Below, piece after piece: positions 8,497 to 17,886 of a stretch of 45,383 bases of DNA. This DNA comes from Ruminococcus sp. GTDB taxonomy: Bacteria; Bacillota; Clostridia; Oscillospirales; Ruminococcaceae. The translations under genes and the position numbers were made by a program. Positions within the stretch are counted from its first letter, which is position 1. Each line of letters begins with the position of its first letter. The notes under the pieces were generated by a model that made no database searches, was not told the DNA's origin, and saw only the letters and a list, made by a program, of their open reading frames with translations. The stretch spans positions 1 through 45,383 of the forward strand of contig JALCDN010000005.1 of the NCBI GenBank assembly GCA_022641595.1, read 5' to 3'.

Positions 8497-9060
8497 GTGT
8501 TTATTATAACTCAGCTGATAACTCAGCTTTGTGCGAATATTATTTTTTCTCAGGCACTTGGAACAAGTACAATAATTATTGCCGCCAGAAACAAAAAAAA
8601 TCTGGCATTTGCAGCGTGTACAATTATGCTGTTCACTACAGCAGGATCTTCACTTGCATACTTTGCAGATAAGGTCATTTCATCTGAAAATCAAAACTGG
8701 CTGATGCTGTGTTATGTAAGTATAATTGCACTTCTTTACGTTTGTGCACTGACGCTATTATGGCTCATAAATAAGAATATATTCAATAAAGCAAAACTTT
8801 ATATTCATATATCAGCTTTTAACTGTGCTGTTGCAGGTTCAATGCTTATGGCACACAATAAAGCAGTTGGAATGCACATATTTTACAACTATTTTAAATC
8901 TGGTCTTGAAGCCGGAATAGGCTTCTTACTTGCCTCACTGATTTTGACCGCTGCATACAAAAATCTCAATTCATCAAAGGTTCCTGCTTCATTCAGAGGG
9001 TTTCCTGCAATGCTTGTCTATATCGGAATAATCTCTATGGCGCTCTATGCCCTGAAATAA
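8497..9060 (+). CDS. RnfA/NqrE-family membrane subunit with one cluster cysteine lost
   Basis: 187 residues, six predicted membrane segments. The GTG directly follows the TAA of the E gene and has AGGTGA six bases upstream. RnfA-type features are FNCAVAG in the middle and GIGFLL with SKVPASFRG near the C-terminus. The first conserved Cys (LGLCP in E. coli RsxA) is replaced by Ser24 in ALGTST; the second is kept as Cys110. RnfA and RnfE normally pair in inverted topology to hold one [2Fe-2S] cluster. Here only one of four ligands remains. Confidence 0.78.
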   Translation: MFIITQLITQLCANIIFSQALGTSTIIIAARNKKNLAFAACTIMLFTTAGSSLAYFADKVISSENQNWLMLCYVSIIALLYVCALTLLWLINKNIFNKAKLYIHISAFNCAVAGSMLMAHNKAVGMHIFYNYFKSGLEAGIGFLLASLILTAAYKNLNSSKVPASFRGFPAMLVYIGIISMALYALK

Positions 9061-9091
9061 TGAATTGTGCTTATATTTGGGAGAGATAACA

Positions 9092-10297
9092 ATGAAATTC
9101 AAGAACAAAGGAAGGAAAATCTACAAGACAAAAGAGAAAAATTATACTGGCAAAAGTGCATCTTCAAAATTATTTTCATTAGGACTTTCTCTTCTTTTTA
9201 TAGGAGGTCTCGTGTTCGTAGGTTACAGTGCCGCTGAACCTATAATTAACTATACCAAGAAAAAAGGCGATAACAAGCTGCCGTCAATTACAGAGTACAG
9301 CACGGATAATAACAGCAGTGCTGAAGAAGAACTTGCTCAGACTACAAAAACTACTGACGAGAATCAGAAGAATAATTCAGCTCAGAATTATTTATGTGCT
9401 TCGCTGACTACAGATGCACTTACAAGTACTTCCGGACTTAAAGCAGCTCTGAGCGGCATTTCACCTTTTTCGGACGTAAAGTATATTGTTGTTCCGCTTA
9501 AAGTCAGCGGAGGAAAAATTTTTTATGCAAGCAAAATATCATCGGCTATTAACTCAGGTGCAGTTCAGTCAACACTTACTTTGAGTGAGATCTGTTCGGA
9601 AATTAAAAGTGCAGGCTACAGTCCGATAGCATATATCAGTATGCTTGATGATAATCTGATTCCTGAAACATATCCGGATATGGGTTATAAAACTTCCGAT
9701 GACGGCTCAAAATGGCTCGATAACAGCATCGAAAACGGAGGAAAACCATGGGCATCTCCATTCAGCGATGTTTATGTAAAGTATGTCGAGGATATTTCCG
9801 CAGAGATTGCAGATGCAGGCTTTGAAAATGCTATATGTGCTGATGTCACATTTCCACATTTCCGTCAAAGTGATCTTAATTACATCGGAGATAAGGTAAA
9901 AGATCCTGAAAGATATCTTGTGCTTACATCTCTTGTGAATACTGTGTATTCAGACTTGCTTAAAAGCAAATGCTCTACTATGCTTGAAGTTTCTGCTGCC
10001 GATATTATAACAGGTAATGCTGATGTACTTCAACCAATGGTTTTGCAGGTAAGCACAGTGGTTCTCGACATTGACATCGACAAAATAGGCAGTTCACTTG
10101 ATGCCAAAGGTATGGTCTACGAATTTAACGGCACTGTTTCTGATACCGTAACAAAGGTTCTTTCAATAGTCGATAAAAAGCTTTCAGGGTTCAATGTTGT
10201 TGTCAGAGTTACAGGAAACGGAATAAGCAGCAACGAAATGATGAATGCTCAGGAATCTATAGCAAAGGCAGGCTATAGTTCATATATTTTAGGATAA
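9092..10297 (+). CDS. Membrane-anchored glycoside-hydrolase-like protein (DUF4015 type)
   Basis: 401 residues. A basic N-terminus (KFKNKGRKIYKTKEKN) precedes one hydrophobic segment (about residues 28-48, LFSLGLSLLFIGGLVFVGY). A polar linker rich in Ser, Asn, Glu and Thr leads to a domain of about 300 residues resembling the putative TIM-barrel glycoside hydrolases of the DUF4015 group (SGLKAAL, YIVVPLKVSGGKI, PIAYISMLDD, KPWASPFSDVYVKYV). It is inferred to face outwards on the membrane. ATG 9092 has GGGAG upstream; an in-frame TTG 9065 has none. It lies 31 bases after the RnfA-like gene and may be co-transcribed. Enzymatic activity is unproven. Confidence 0.65.
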   Translation: MKFKNKGRKIYKTKEKNYTGKSASSKLFSLGLSLLFIGGLVFVGYSAAEPIINYTKKKGDNKLPSITEYSTDNNSSAEEELAQTTKTTDENQKNNSAQNYLCASLTTDALTSTSGLKAALSGISPFSDVKYIVVPLKVSGGKIFYASKISSAINSGAVQSTLTLSEICSEIKSAGYSPIAYISMLDDNLIPETYPDMGYKTSDDGSKWLDNSIENGGKPWASPFSDVYVKYVEDISAEIADAGFENAICADVTFPHFRQSDLNYIGDKVKDPERYLVLTSLVNTVYSDLLKSKCSTMLEVSAADIITGNADVLQPMVLQVSTVVLDIDIDKIGSSLDAKGMVYEFNGTVSDTVTKVLSIVDKKLSGFNVVVRVTGNGISSNEMMNAQESIAKAGYSSYILG

Positions 10298-10354
10298 TTA
10301 AAAATTTGCAGATTATTTGAATTTGCAAAGTAATTTAAAATTTTGGAGGTTATT

Positions 10355-11314
10355 ATGGCGGAAAAGTTTACTGTATCACTGCAAAAAGTGATAGACGAAT
10401 TTAAACTGGAAGTAATTTATATTCATAAGCCTGCTGCTGAGCTTATGATAGACGAAAATGATGTAAACAGACCAGGACTCCAGCTTATGGGCTTCTATGA
10501 GTACTTCAATCCGGAAAGAATCCAGATAATAGGCAAAATGGAATTCGCTTACCTCTCAACTATAGATGAGAAAACACGAAAGGAACGTCTTGAACTTCTT
10601 TTTTCACAAAGACTTCCTGCACTCATAATTACAAGAGAGTTGCCTTATTTTGCCGAAATGCTCGAACTTGCAAAGGAATATGAGGTTCCACTTCTTCGTA
10701 GTAAGGAAAGTACTTCAAACTTTATGTCAGGACTTATTGCATTTCTTAACCTTAACCTTGCACCAAGAATTACACGTCATGGAGTTCTTATCGAAATCTA
10801 CGGCGAGGGCGTTTTCATCACAGGTGAAAGTGGTGTAGGTAAAAGTGAAACTGCAATAGAACTTGTAAAGCGTGGTCACAGACTTGTGGCTGATGATGCG
10901 GTTGAAATAAGAAAAGTTTCAAATATAAGCCTTGTCGGAAGTTCGCCTGATAATATCAGACATTTTCTTGAGCTTCGAGGAATAGGTATTATTAACGCAC
11001 GACGTCTTTTCGGTATGGGTGCTGTAAAAATAACAGAAAAAATTGACCTTGTCGTTGAAATGGAACTTTGGAATCCGGAAAAGGTATACGACAGAATGGG
11101 CGTTGATACTCAATATGTATCTTTGCTTGGAGTAAAAGTACCATCACTTACAATTCCTGTAAAGCCGGGACGTAACCTTGCAGTAATTATGGAGGTTGCG
11201 GCTATGAACAACAGACAGAAAAAAATGGGATATAATGCAGCACAGGAGCTTCTTGACAGACTCGGTATGGAATCTGACAGCAAGGAAACTGTAAGGGATT
11301 ACGATACTTTCTGA
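10355..11314 (+). CDS. hprK: HPr kinase/phosphorylase
   Basis: 319 residues. The N-terminal domain covers about 1-130. The C-terminal kinase domain has the Walker A loop GESGVGKSE starting near residue 157, the following ADDAVEIRKV segment and ELRGIGIIN, all HprK signatures. The enzyme phosphorylates and dephosphorylates Ser46 of HPr and so controls carbon catabolite repression in Firmicutes. The ATG is preceded by TTGGAGGTT. It starts the hprK-murB-rapZ-whiA-dnaE series, with 14 bases to murB. Confidence 0.95.
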   Translation: MAEKFTVSLQKVIDEFKLEVIYIHKPAAELMIDENDVNRPGLQLMGFYEYFNPERIQIIGKMEFAYLSTIDEKTRKERLELLFSQRLPALIITRELPYFAEMLELAKEYEVPLLRSKESTSNFMSGLIAFLNLNLAPRITRHGVLIEIYGEGVFITGESGVGKSETAIELVKRGHRLVADDAVEIRKVSNISLVGSSPDNIRHFLELRGIGIINARRLFGMGAVKITEKIDLVVEMELWNPEKVYDRMGVDTQYVSLLGVKVPSLTIPVKPGRNLAVIMEVAAMNNRQKKMGYNAAQELLDRLGMESDSKETVRDYDTF

Positions 11315-11328
11315 TTTTGGGAGGAACT

Positions 11329-12234
11329 ATGTCATATTTAAAAGAATTGACTGAACTTTGTAACGGTCTGAAATGCAGAATAATTCCGGACTGCTCTCTT
11401 AAAGAATATACAACATTCAAGTTCGGAGGGCCATGTAAGGCTTTGATAAGCATTAACAGCTCGGAGTCGGTCTCGGTTCTTGTAAGATATCTGAACCTCA
11501 ACGAAATAAAATTCACTGTCATAGGCAGGGGAAGTAATCTTATTGTTCCTGACGAAGGATATGATGGAGTTGTTCTTCTGTTCAGTCACGATTTCGCATA
11601 TACTTCATTAAGAGGCTCGAATATCGAATGTGAAGCAGGTACACTTCTTGCCTCAGCTTGTGTTTTTGCCCAGCAGAACAGCCTTACCGGTATGGAAAAT
11701 CTATTCGGTATACCCGGTACTGTCGGCGGTGCAATATATATGAATGCCGGTGCATACGGCAGTGAAATATCTGATGTTGCTGTTTCAGCGGAATATGTCG
11801 ATTCAAACGGATGCATTCATAATACTGTACTTTCTCAAACTGATTTTTCTTACAGACACAGCATATTTACAGATTCTGCAAATATTGTGACATCTGTAAT
11901 TCTTCGCCTCAGACACGGAAACCAGGACGAAATCAAGCAGAAAATGAATGAGTGTATGGAAAAACGCTCGTCAAAACAACCACTTGAATTTCCGAGTGCA
12001 GGAAGTACATTTAAAAGACCTGAAGGTAACTACGCTTCATTACTTATAGAACAGTGCGGTCTTAAAGGTCTGACCTGTGGTGGAGCAATGGTCAGCGAAA
12101 AACACAGTGGTTTTGTAATAAACAAAGGCTTTGCGACTTGCAGTGATGTTCTGAAGCTTTGTGAACGTGTTCAGAAAATTGTCCAAAGTGAAACAGGTTA
12201 TTTTCTTGAGCTTGAACCTGTAATTTTAAAATAA
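11329..12234 (+). CDS. murB: UDP-N-acetylmuramate dehydrogenase
   Basis: 301 residues. FAD-binding features are TTFKFGGP, VIGRGSNLIVPD and GIPGTVGGAIYMNAGAYG. The catalytic Ser lies in FPSAGSTFKRP, and a C-terminal Glu in LELEPVI. The enzyme reduces UDP-GlcNAc-enolpyruvate to UDP-MurNAc in peptidoglycan synthesis. GGGAGGAACT precedes the ATG 11329, which is preferred over an in-frame TTG 11317 that sits on the Shine-Dalgarno itself. Confidence 0.95.
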   Translation: MSYLKELTELCNGLKCRIIPDCSLKEYTTFKFGGPCKALISINSSESVSVLVRYLNLNEIKFTVIGRGSNLIVPDEGYDGVVLLFSHDFAYTSLRGSNIECEAGTLLASACVFAQQNSLTGMENLFGIPGTVGGAIYMNAGAYGSEISDVAVSAEYVDSNGCIHNTVLSQTDFSYRHSIFTDSANIVTSVILRLRHGNQDEIKQKMNECMEKRSSKQPLEFPSAGSTFKRPEGNYASLLIEQCGLKGLTCGGAMVSEKHSGFVINKGFATCSDVLKLCERVQKIVQSETGYFLELEPVILK

Positions 12235-12294
12235 TTATATTGTGTTCGCATAGATAGATAAATTATTCTCAAAGTGCGGGAAATTGGAGGTATT

Positions 12295-13170
12295 ATGCAT
12301 CTGCTTATTGTTACCGGTATGTCGGGGTCCGGAAAGTCCTGCGTTATGGACGTTATGGAGGATATCGGGTATTATTGTATTGATAATCTGCCACCTGAAT
12401 TATTGCCAAAGTTTGTTGAGATCTGTCGTTACTCAGATAGCGGCATCAGTAAGCTTGCTGTTGCAATAGACATTCGTTCAGGTGATATGTTTGCTGAAAT
12501 TTATAAAACATGGCAGTTATTAAAGCAGGACAAGGACGTAGATGTAAAAGTTCTGTATACTGAGGCAAATGATGAGGTTCTTATAAAGAGGTACAAGGAA
12601 ACAAGACGTAAGCATCCTCTTGATGAAAAATTTAACGGAAATCTTCACGATGCCATAAAATATGAGTGGAATCAGCTTTCACAGCTTCGTGAAATAGCTG
12701 ATTATTACATTGAAACATCAGAGCTGTCGGCATCACAACTTAAGGAACAGATTAAGGCTACGTTTCTTGATAAAAGTTCGGATTCACTTATGATAAAAAT
12801 TATGTCGTTCGGATACAAATACGGAGTTTCGACAGAATCAGATCTTGTGTTTGATGTAAGATGTCTGCCAAATCCATTTTACATACCTGAGCTGAAGACT
12901 CATACAGGTTGCGAAGAATGCGTAAGGAACTATGTCATGAGCTTTGAACAGTCACAGCAACTTTTTGCTAAGCTTGTGGATCTGATTGACTTTCTCATAC
13001 CGCTTTATATTAGTGAGGGGAAAAGTCAGCTTGTTATTTCATTCGGATGCACTGGCGGTAAACATAGGTCTATTACATTTGCAGAGCTTATGGCAGACCA
13101 CCTTATTGAAAAGCAGTATAAGGTTCAGAAATTTCATCGTGACATAACTAAAGACAGAATCGTTTTGTAA
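12295..13170 (+). CDS. rapZ: RNase adapter / nucleotide-binding protein RapZ
   Basis: 291 residues with the P-loop GMSGSGKS at 8-15, Walker B-like YCIDNLPPELLP, and the C-terminal GCTGGKHRSITFAE motif. E. coli RapZ delivers the small RNA GlmZ to RNase E and controls amino-sugar synthesis; the role in Firmicutes is less clear. ATG 12295 has TTGGAGG upstream. In many Firmicutes a yvcK/mgfK gene lies between rapZ and whiA; here whiA follows after 12 bases. Confidence 0.94.
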   Translation: MHLLIVTGMSGSGKSCVMDVMEDIGYYCIDNLPPELLPKFVEICRYSDSGISKLAVAIDIRSGDMFAEIYKTWQLLKQDKDVDVKVLYTEANDEVLIKRYKETRRKHPLDEKFNGNLHDAIKYEWNQLSQLREIADYYIETSELSASQLKEQIKATFLDKSSDSLMIKIMSFGYKYGVSTESDLVFDVRCLPNPFYIPELKTHTGCEECVRNYVMSFEQSQQLFAKLVDLIDFLIPLYISEGKSQLVISFGCTGGKHRSITFAELMADHLIEKQYKVQKFHRDITKDRIVL

Positions 13171-13182
13171 GGAAGTGGGACA

Positions 13183-14097
13183 ATGTCGTTTTCAAATGAA
13201 GTTAAAAATGAGATTTTTTCTACAATTACAGATAAAGACAAACGATTTGCCTGCCTTTACGGAATGCTTCTTTACTGCAAAAGCTTTAGCAAGGATATGA
13301 TAATCTTTCAGACGGAAAACGCTGCTGTTTCCCGTCTGATTTTTAATCTGATAAAAGATGTTTTCCAAAACAAGGTCCATGCCGTCGTAGATGAAAAAAA
13401 TGACAAATATATTTGCTCTGTAAGCGATAAAGACGAAATCAATTATATTTCTGATACATACAGCATCAATTTATCTGACAGGAAAATAAATAAAGACCTG
13501 ATCGTCAATAATAGTATGGGAGCGTTCACTGCCGGAATATTCTTGTCATGCGGAAGTGTTAACGATCCATCAAAAGAGTATCATCTTGAGTATGCGTCAC
13601 CATGTATCCAACTTGCTGAAGAACTTCGTGAGATACTAAATGTGATAGGAATAAATGCGAAAATATTTGAGCGAAAAAATATGTCAGTAGTTTATATAAA
13701 GGAAAGTGAATCCATAGAGGATACACTTACATATATGGGTGCTCAGCAGTGTACAATTGAGCTTATAAATGTAAAGATTTTCAAGGACGTAAGAAATAAG
13801 GCGAACAGACTTGCAAATTGTGATAATGCAAATATTGACAAAGTAGTAAATGCTGCAATAAAACAAACGGAAGATATAAAATATATCCAGTCTCAATTTG
13901 GGCTTAAATGTCTTACTCCTGAGCTTAAAGAGGTAGCAGAGATACGTCTTGAAAATTCGGATATGAGTTTGCAGGAAATCGGCAATTCACTTAAAAATCC
14001 GATAAGTCGTTCAGGAGTAAATCACAGATTTAAAAAAATTGCCGAAATAGCAGACAGAATACGGGAGGGCAAATTTACATTTGATGAAAAAAATTGA
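13183..14097 (+). CDS. whiA: DNA-binding protein WhiA
   Basis: 304 residues. The N-terminal half is the degenerate LAGLIDADG-type fold (GAFTAGIFLSCGSVNDPSKEYHLE), and the C-terminal part is a helix-turn-helix (SLQEIGNSLKNPISRSGVNH). WhiA is a conserved Gram-positive regulator, needed for sporulation septation in Streptomyces and linked to cell division in Bacillus. AAGGAAG upstream fits ATG 13183. Its end overlaps the start of dnaE by 14 bases. Confidence 0.95.
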   Translation: MSFSNEVKNEIFSTITDKDKRFACLYGMLLYCKSFSKDMIIFQTENAAVSRLIFNLIKDVFQNKVHAVVDEKNDKYICSVSDKDEINYISDTYSINLSDRKINKDLIVNNSMGAFTAGIFLSCGSVNDPSKEYHLEYASPCIQLAEELREILNVIGINAKIFERKNMSVVYIKESESIEDTLTYMGAQQCTIELINVKIFKDVRNKANRLANCDNANIDKVVNAAIKQTEDIKYIQSQFGLKCLTPELKEVAEIRLENSDMSLQEIGNSLKNPISRSGVNHRFKKIAEIADRIREGKFTFDEKN

Positions 14098-17000
14098 TTT
14101 TGTAAATCTTCACGTTCATACTGAATACAGCTTGCTTGACGGAGCTAGCAGAATAAAAAATTATATAGCAAGAGCAAAGGAACTTGGTCAGAGTGCAGCT
14201 GCAATAACTGATCACGGCAATATGTACGGCGTAATTGAATTTTACAATGAAGCGAAACAACAGGGGATAAAGCCGATAATAGGCTGCGAGGTATATGTTG
14301 CCAGAAGGACACGCTTTGACCGTGAACCTATGTTGGATTCATCACCATATCATCTGATACTGCTTTGTGAAAATAATATTGGGTATAAAAACCTTGTGAA
14401 GCTTGTATCAATTGCCAACCTTGAAGGTTTTTACAATAAACCAAGAGTTGATACGGAACTTCTTGAACGTTATAGTGACGGGCTTATTTGTCTTTCAGCG
14501 TGCCTTGCAGGAGAGATTCCAAGAAAGCTTGAAAATATGGACTATTCCGGAGCAGTTGAATCAGCACTTAAATATCAGAAGATATTTGGTAGAAATAATT
14601 TTTTTATTGAAGTGCAAAATCACGGAATACGAAATGAGCTTAAAATACTACACAATCTTTACAGACTTTCTGAAGAATTGAATATACCTCTTGCAGCGAC
14701 AAATGACTGTCATTATATCAGTAAATCTGATTCGGCAATGCAAAAAGTTTTGCTATGTATACAAATGAATAAAACTCTTAGTGAACCAAACCCGATGGCA
14801 TTTGAAACGGACGAGTTCTATGTAAAATCAGTGGACGAGATGTCAGATTTATTTCCGGATAAGCCACAGGCAATTCTAAATACTGTGAAAATTGCAGAAC
14901 GCTGCAACGTTAATTTTGAATTTGGAAATATTAAGCTTCCTAAATTTACAATAGATGGTGTGAACGACAATAATTTGTTCTTCAGAAAAATGTGCATAGA
15001 CGGAATGCACAGAATATACGGTGAAAACCCAAATGAAATAATTATCGGCAGAATGAAATATGAGCTTGAAATAATTTCAAAAATGGGTTATACAGACTAT
15101 TTTCTGATAGTATGGGACTTTATAAATTATGCCAAGAAAAGTAACATACCTGTAGGACCCGGAAGAGGTTCGGGTGCAGGTAGCCTTTGTGCATACTGCA
15201 TAGGCATAACAGGTATAGACCCAATAAAATATAATCTTCTCTTTGAAAGATTTCTAAATCCTGAACGTGTAAGTATGCCTGATTTCGATATAGATTTTTG
15301 TATCGAGGGCAGACAAAAGGTCAAAGACTATGTTGTCAAAAAATATGGTACGGATTATGTGTCGGAAATTATCGCATTTGATACACTCAAAGCAAGAGCT
15401 GCGATTCGTGACGTAGGCAGAGTTATGGGAATATCCTATCAGATATGCGACAGGGTTGCGAAGCAAATAGAATTTGGACGAAATCTTGATGAGGCAACAG
15501 AGTCGTCCGACGAACTTAAAAGTATGTACAACAGCGATAAATCCGTAAAAGAGCTGATAGATATGTCAAAACAGCTTGAGGGAATGCCTCGTCATGCATC
15601 AACTCATGCGGCAGGAGTAGTTATATCTGCAGTACCGATAAGTGACCTTGTTCCGTTGCAAAAAAACGATGATACTGTGGTTACACAATATACTATGGGT
15701 GTACTTGAGTCACTTGGACTGCTTAAAATGGATTTTCTCGGTTTGCGAAATCTTACGGTAATTCGTGACTGTGTAAATCTTATTAAACAAAGAAATTCTG
15801 ATTTCAGCGTTGATAAAATCAGAACCGATGATGCAGAGGTTTACAAAATGCTTTCAAAAGGTGATGCTATGGGCGTTTTCCAATTTGAGAGTGATGGTAT
15901 GCGTCAGAAACTTATTGAGCTTCAACCTGAGAAGATTGAGGATCTTATAGCTGTTTTGTCGCTATATCGTCCTGGACCGATGAAATCTATACCAACATAT
16001 ATTGAGAATAAGCATAATCCTCAGAATATTAAGTATAAGCATGAGCTTTTGAGAGGAATTCTTTCCGAAACATATGGATGTATTGTTTATCAGGAACAGG
16101 TAATGGAAATTTTTCGCAAGCTTGCAGGATATTCATATGGCAGAGCCGATATAGTAAGACGTGCTATGGCAAAGAAAAAGCATGACGTAATGCTCAGAGA
16201 GCGTGCCGGATTTATAGACGGAGCGAAAAAAAACGGTGTAACTGAAAAAATAGCAAGTGAAATATTCGATGAGATGGTGGGTTTTGCATCGTATGCATTT
16301 AATAAGTCTCATGCAGCAGCATATTCATACCTTGCATATCAGACTGCTTACCTTAAATGTCATTATTTTAACGAGTATATGTCGGCTCTTTTGTCAAGCG
16401 TGATGATGAGTTCAGCTAAATTACTTGAGTATATAGGCGAATGCAGGTCTAAGGGAGTAACGGTAACAAATCCTGACGTAAACAAGAGCCTTAGCGGATT
16501 TACTTATGCTGACGGGAAAATATATTTCGGACTGCTTGCAATAAAAAATTGTGGAAGGGGACTTGCCGATAAAATTGTGTCCGAAAGAAAAATCAATGGA
16601 GAATATAAAAATATAAATGATTTTATATCTCGTATAGAATGTCGTGACCTAAATAAAAGAGCATTTGAAAATATGATTAAGGCTGGTGCATTTGATTCTC
16701 TTGATCTTAACAGACGTCAGCTTATGGATAATTATGAGGAGCTTCTCAGCAGTAATAGTAGTGACAATGAAATTAATATTGACGGTCAGATGAATTTGCT
16801 TGATGCAGCAGACAGTCCGTGTTATAACAGAAAAATATCATATGCAGCGGAATTTCCTGAAAATATTCTTTTGAATATGGAAAAGGAAGCTACCGGAATG
16901 TATTTATCTGGCAATCCGCTTGAGGCATATGTATATTTTAAGCAGCTTGTAAGAGCAATGAATATTTTTGAATTTGTAAATAAAGAGAAATCAGATAATG

Positions 17001-17488
17001 AGATAGTAGCATTTATTTGCACAGTGCAGTCTGTTAAGCCGCATATTTCAAAAAATGGAAGTAAAATGGCATTTATTACTGTTGCTGACGAGAGTGGCGA
17101 GGTTGATGCAGTTATTTTTCCTGACTTATTCGGAGTAGTTGCTTCAAGAATAAAAAAAGACGCAATAATCTTTATAAAAGGAAAATTATCTTATAAAGAT
17201 GAAAGCGTTTCAGTTGTTTGTGATTCAATAATATCTGATTACGAGATACAAGATACAGTAAATTCAATGAAGCTTTGTATAAAACTAAGGTCTGATGAAA
17301 AGCTTAAAATAAATGACATAATGAAATTGTCTGAAAAAAATTTGGGAGAGACAGAACTTGTATTATATTTTGAGGACTACAAAAAATTTGTCGTACCCAA
17401 AAATAAAATAAAAGTGAATGTTTCCAAGGCTTACTATAATGAGCTGGTAAAAAATGTTTCAGAACAAAAAGTTGGTCTTATAAATTAG
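14084..17488 (+). CDS. dnaE: DNA polymerase III subunit alpha (DnaE type)
   Basis: 1134 residues. A PHP domain opens the protein (NLHVHTEYSLLDGASRI). The polymerase core follows with GPGRGSGAGS and the catalytic PDFDIDF near residue 400, then helix-hairpin-helix and OB-fold segments (VAFICTVQSVKPHISKNG) near the C-terminus. It has no inserted exonuclease domain, so it is DnaE, not PolC. ATG 14084 follows an in-frame TTG 14081; GGGAGGG is about 15 bases upstream, a wide spacing, so translation is probably coupled to whiA. Confidence 0.95.
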   Translation: MKKIDFVNLHVHTEYSLLDGASRIKNYIARAKELGQSAAAITDHGNMYGVIEFYNEAKQQGIKPIIGCEVYVARRTRFDREPMLDSSPYHLILLCENNIGYKNLVKLVSIANLEGFYNKPRVDTELLERYSDGLICLSACLAGEIPRKLENMDYSGAVESALKYQKIFGRNNFFIEVQNHGIRNELKILHNLYRLSEELNIPLAATNDCHYISKSDSAMQKVLLCIQMNKTLSEPNPMAFETDEFYVKSVDEMSDLFPDKPQAILNTVKIAERCNVNFEFGNIKLPKFTIDGVNDNNLFFRKMCIDGMHRIYGENPNEIIIGRMKYELEIISKMGYTDYFLIVWDFINYAKKSNIPVGPGRGSGAGSLCAYCIGITGIDPIKYNLLFERFLNPERVSMPDFDIDFCIEGRQKVKDYVVKKYGTDYVSEIIAFDTLKARAAIRDVGRVMGISYQICDRVAKQIEFGRNLDEATESSDELKSMYNSDKSVKELIDMSKQLEGMPRHASTHAAGVVISAVPISDLVPLQKNDDTVVTQYTMGVLESLGLLKMDFLGLRNLTVIRDCVNLIKQRNSDFSVDKIRTDDAEVYKMLSKGDAMGVFQFESDGMRQKLIELQPEKIEDLIAVLSLYRPGPMKSIPTYIENKHNPQNIKYKHELLRGILSETYGCIVYQEQVMEIFRKLAGYSYGRADIVRRAMAKKKHDVMLRERAGFIDGAKKNGVTEKIASEIFDEMVGFASYAFNKSHAAAYSYLAYQTAYLKCHYFNEYMSALLSSVMMSSAKLLEYIGECRSKGVTVTNPDVNKSLSGFTYADGKIYFGLLAIKNCGRGLADKIVSERKINGEYKNINDFISRIECRDLNKRAFENMIKAGAFDSLDLNRRQLMDNYEELLSSNSSDNEINIDGQMNLLDAADSPCYNRKISYAAEFPENILLNMEKEATGMYLSGNPLEAYVYFKQLVRAMNIFEFVNKEKSDNEIVAFICTVQSVKPHISKNGSKMAFITVADESGEVDAVIFPDLFGVVASRIKKDAIIFIKGKLSYKDESVSVVCDSIISDYEIQDTVNSMKLCIKLRSDEKLKINDIMKLSEKNLGETELVLYFEDYKKFVVPKNKIKVNVSKAYYNELVKNVSEQKVGLIN

Positions 17489-17535
17489 TAGTCATTGACT
17501 ATCAAAAAATTATAAGATAAAAAGGATGCTTAAAA

Positions 17536-17886
17536 ATGAAAAAATATCTGAGCGAATATATTGAATATATAGAAAAACGTTTAGAGAACGCAACTGATAC
17601 AGAGCTTGAAAACATATTCAACGAGCATAGGGACAAAATACAATTTATGCAGCATGAGAGACTGATTCATTTTATGGTTACAATGCTGTTTACGATAATG
17701 CTGTTTATATGTCTTGGAATATTATCTGTTACTGGAAAAATGAGTTATCTTGCTATGATAATAATGATACTTGGATTACTTGTACCATATATAATGCATT
17801 ACTATTTTCTTGAGAATACAGTGCAGAAAATGTATAAGATTTATGACGAAATTATTATCATACAAGGTAAAAGGGCAAAAAAATAA
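17536..17886 (+). CDS. Small two-helix membrane protein, unknown function
   Basis: 116 residues, not recognised. An acidic, Glu-rich amphipathic N-terminus (KKYLSEYIEYIEKRLENA) is followed by two hydrophobic helices (about residues 44-63 and 69-90) and a basic tail. AAAAGGATG gives a plausible Shine-Dalgarno 5-10 bases before the ATG. It follows dnaE after 47 bases and may be its last operon gene. Its final Lys codons overlap, on the opposite strand, the U-run of the candidate 6S-like RNA. Confidence 0.65.
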   Translation: MKKYLSEYIEYIEKRLENATDTELENIFNEHRDKIQFMQHERLIHFMVTMLFTIMLFICLGILSVTGKMSYLAMIIMILGLLVPYIMHYYFLENTVQKMYKIYDEIIIIQGKRAKK

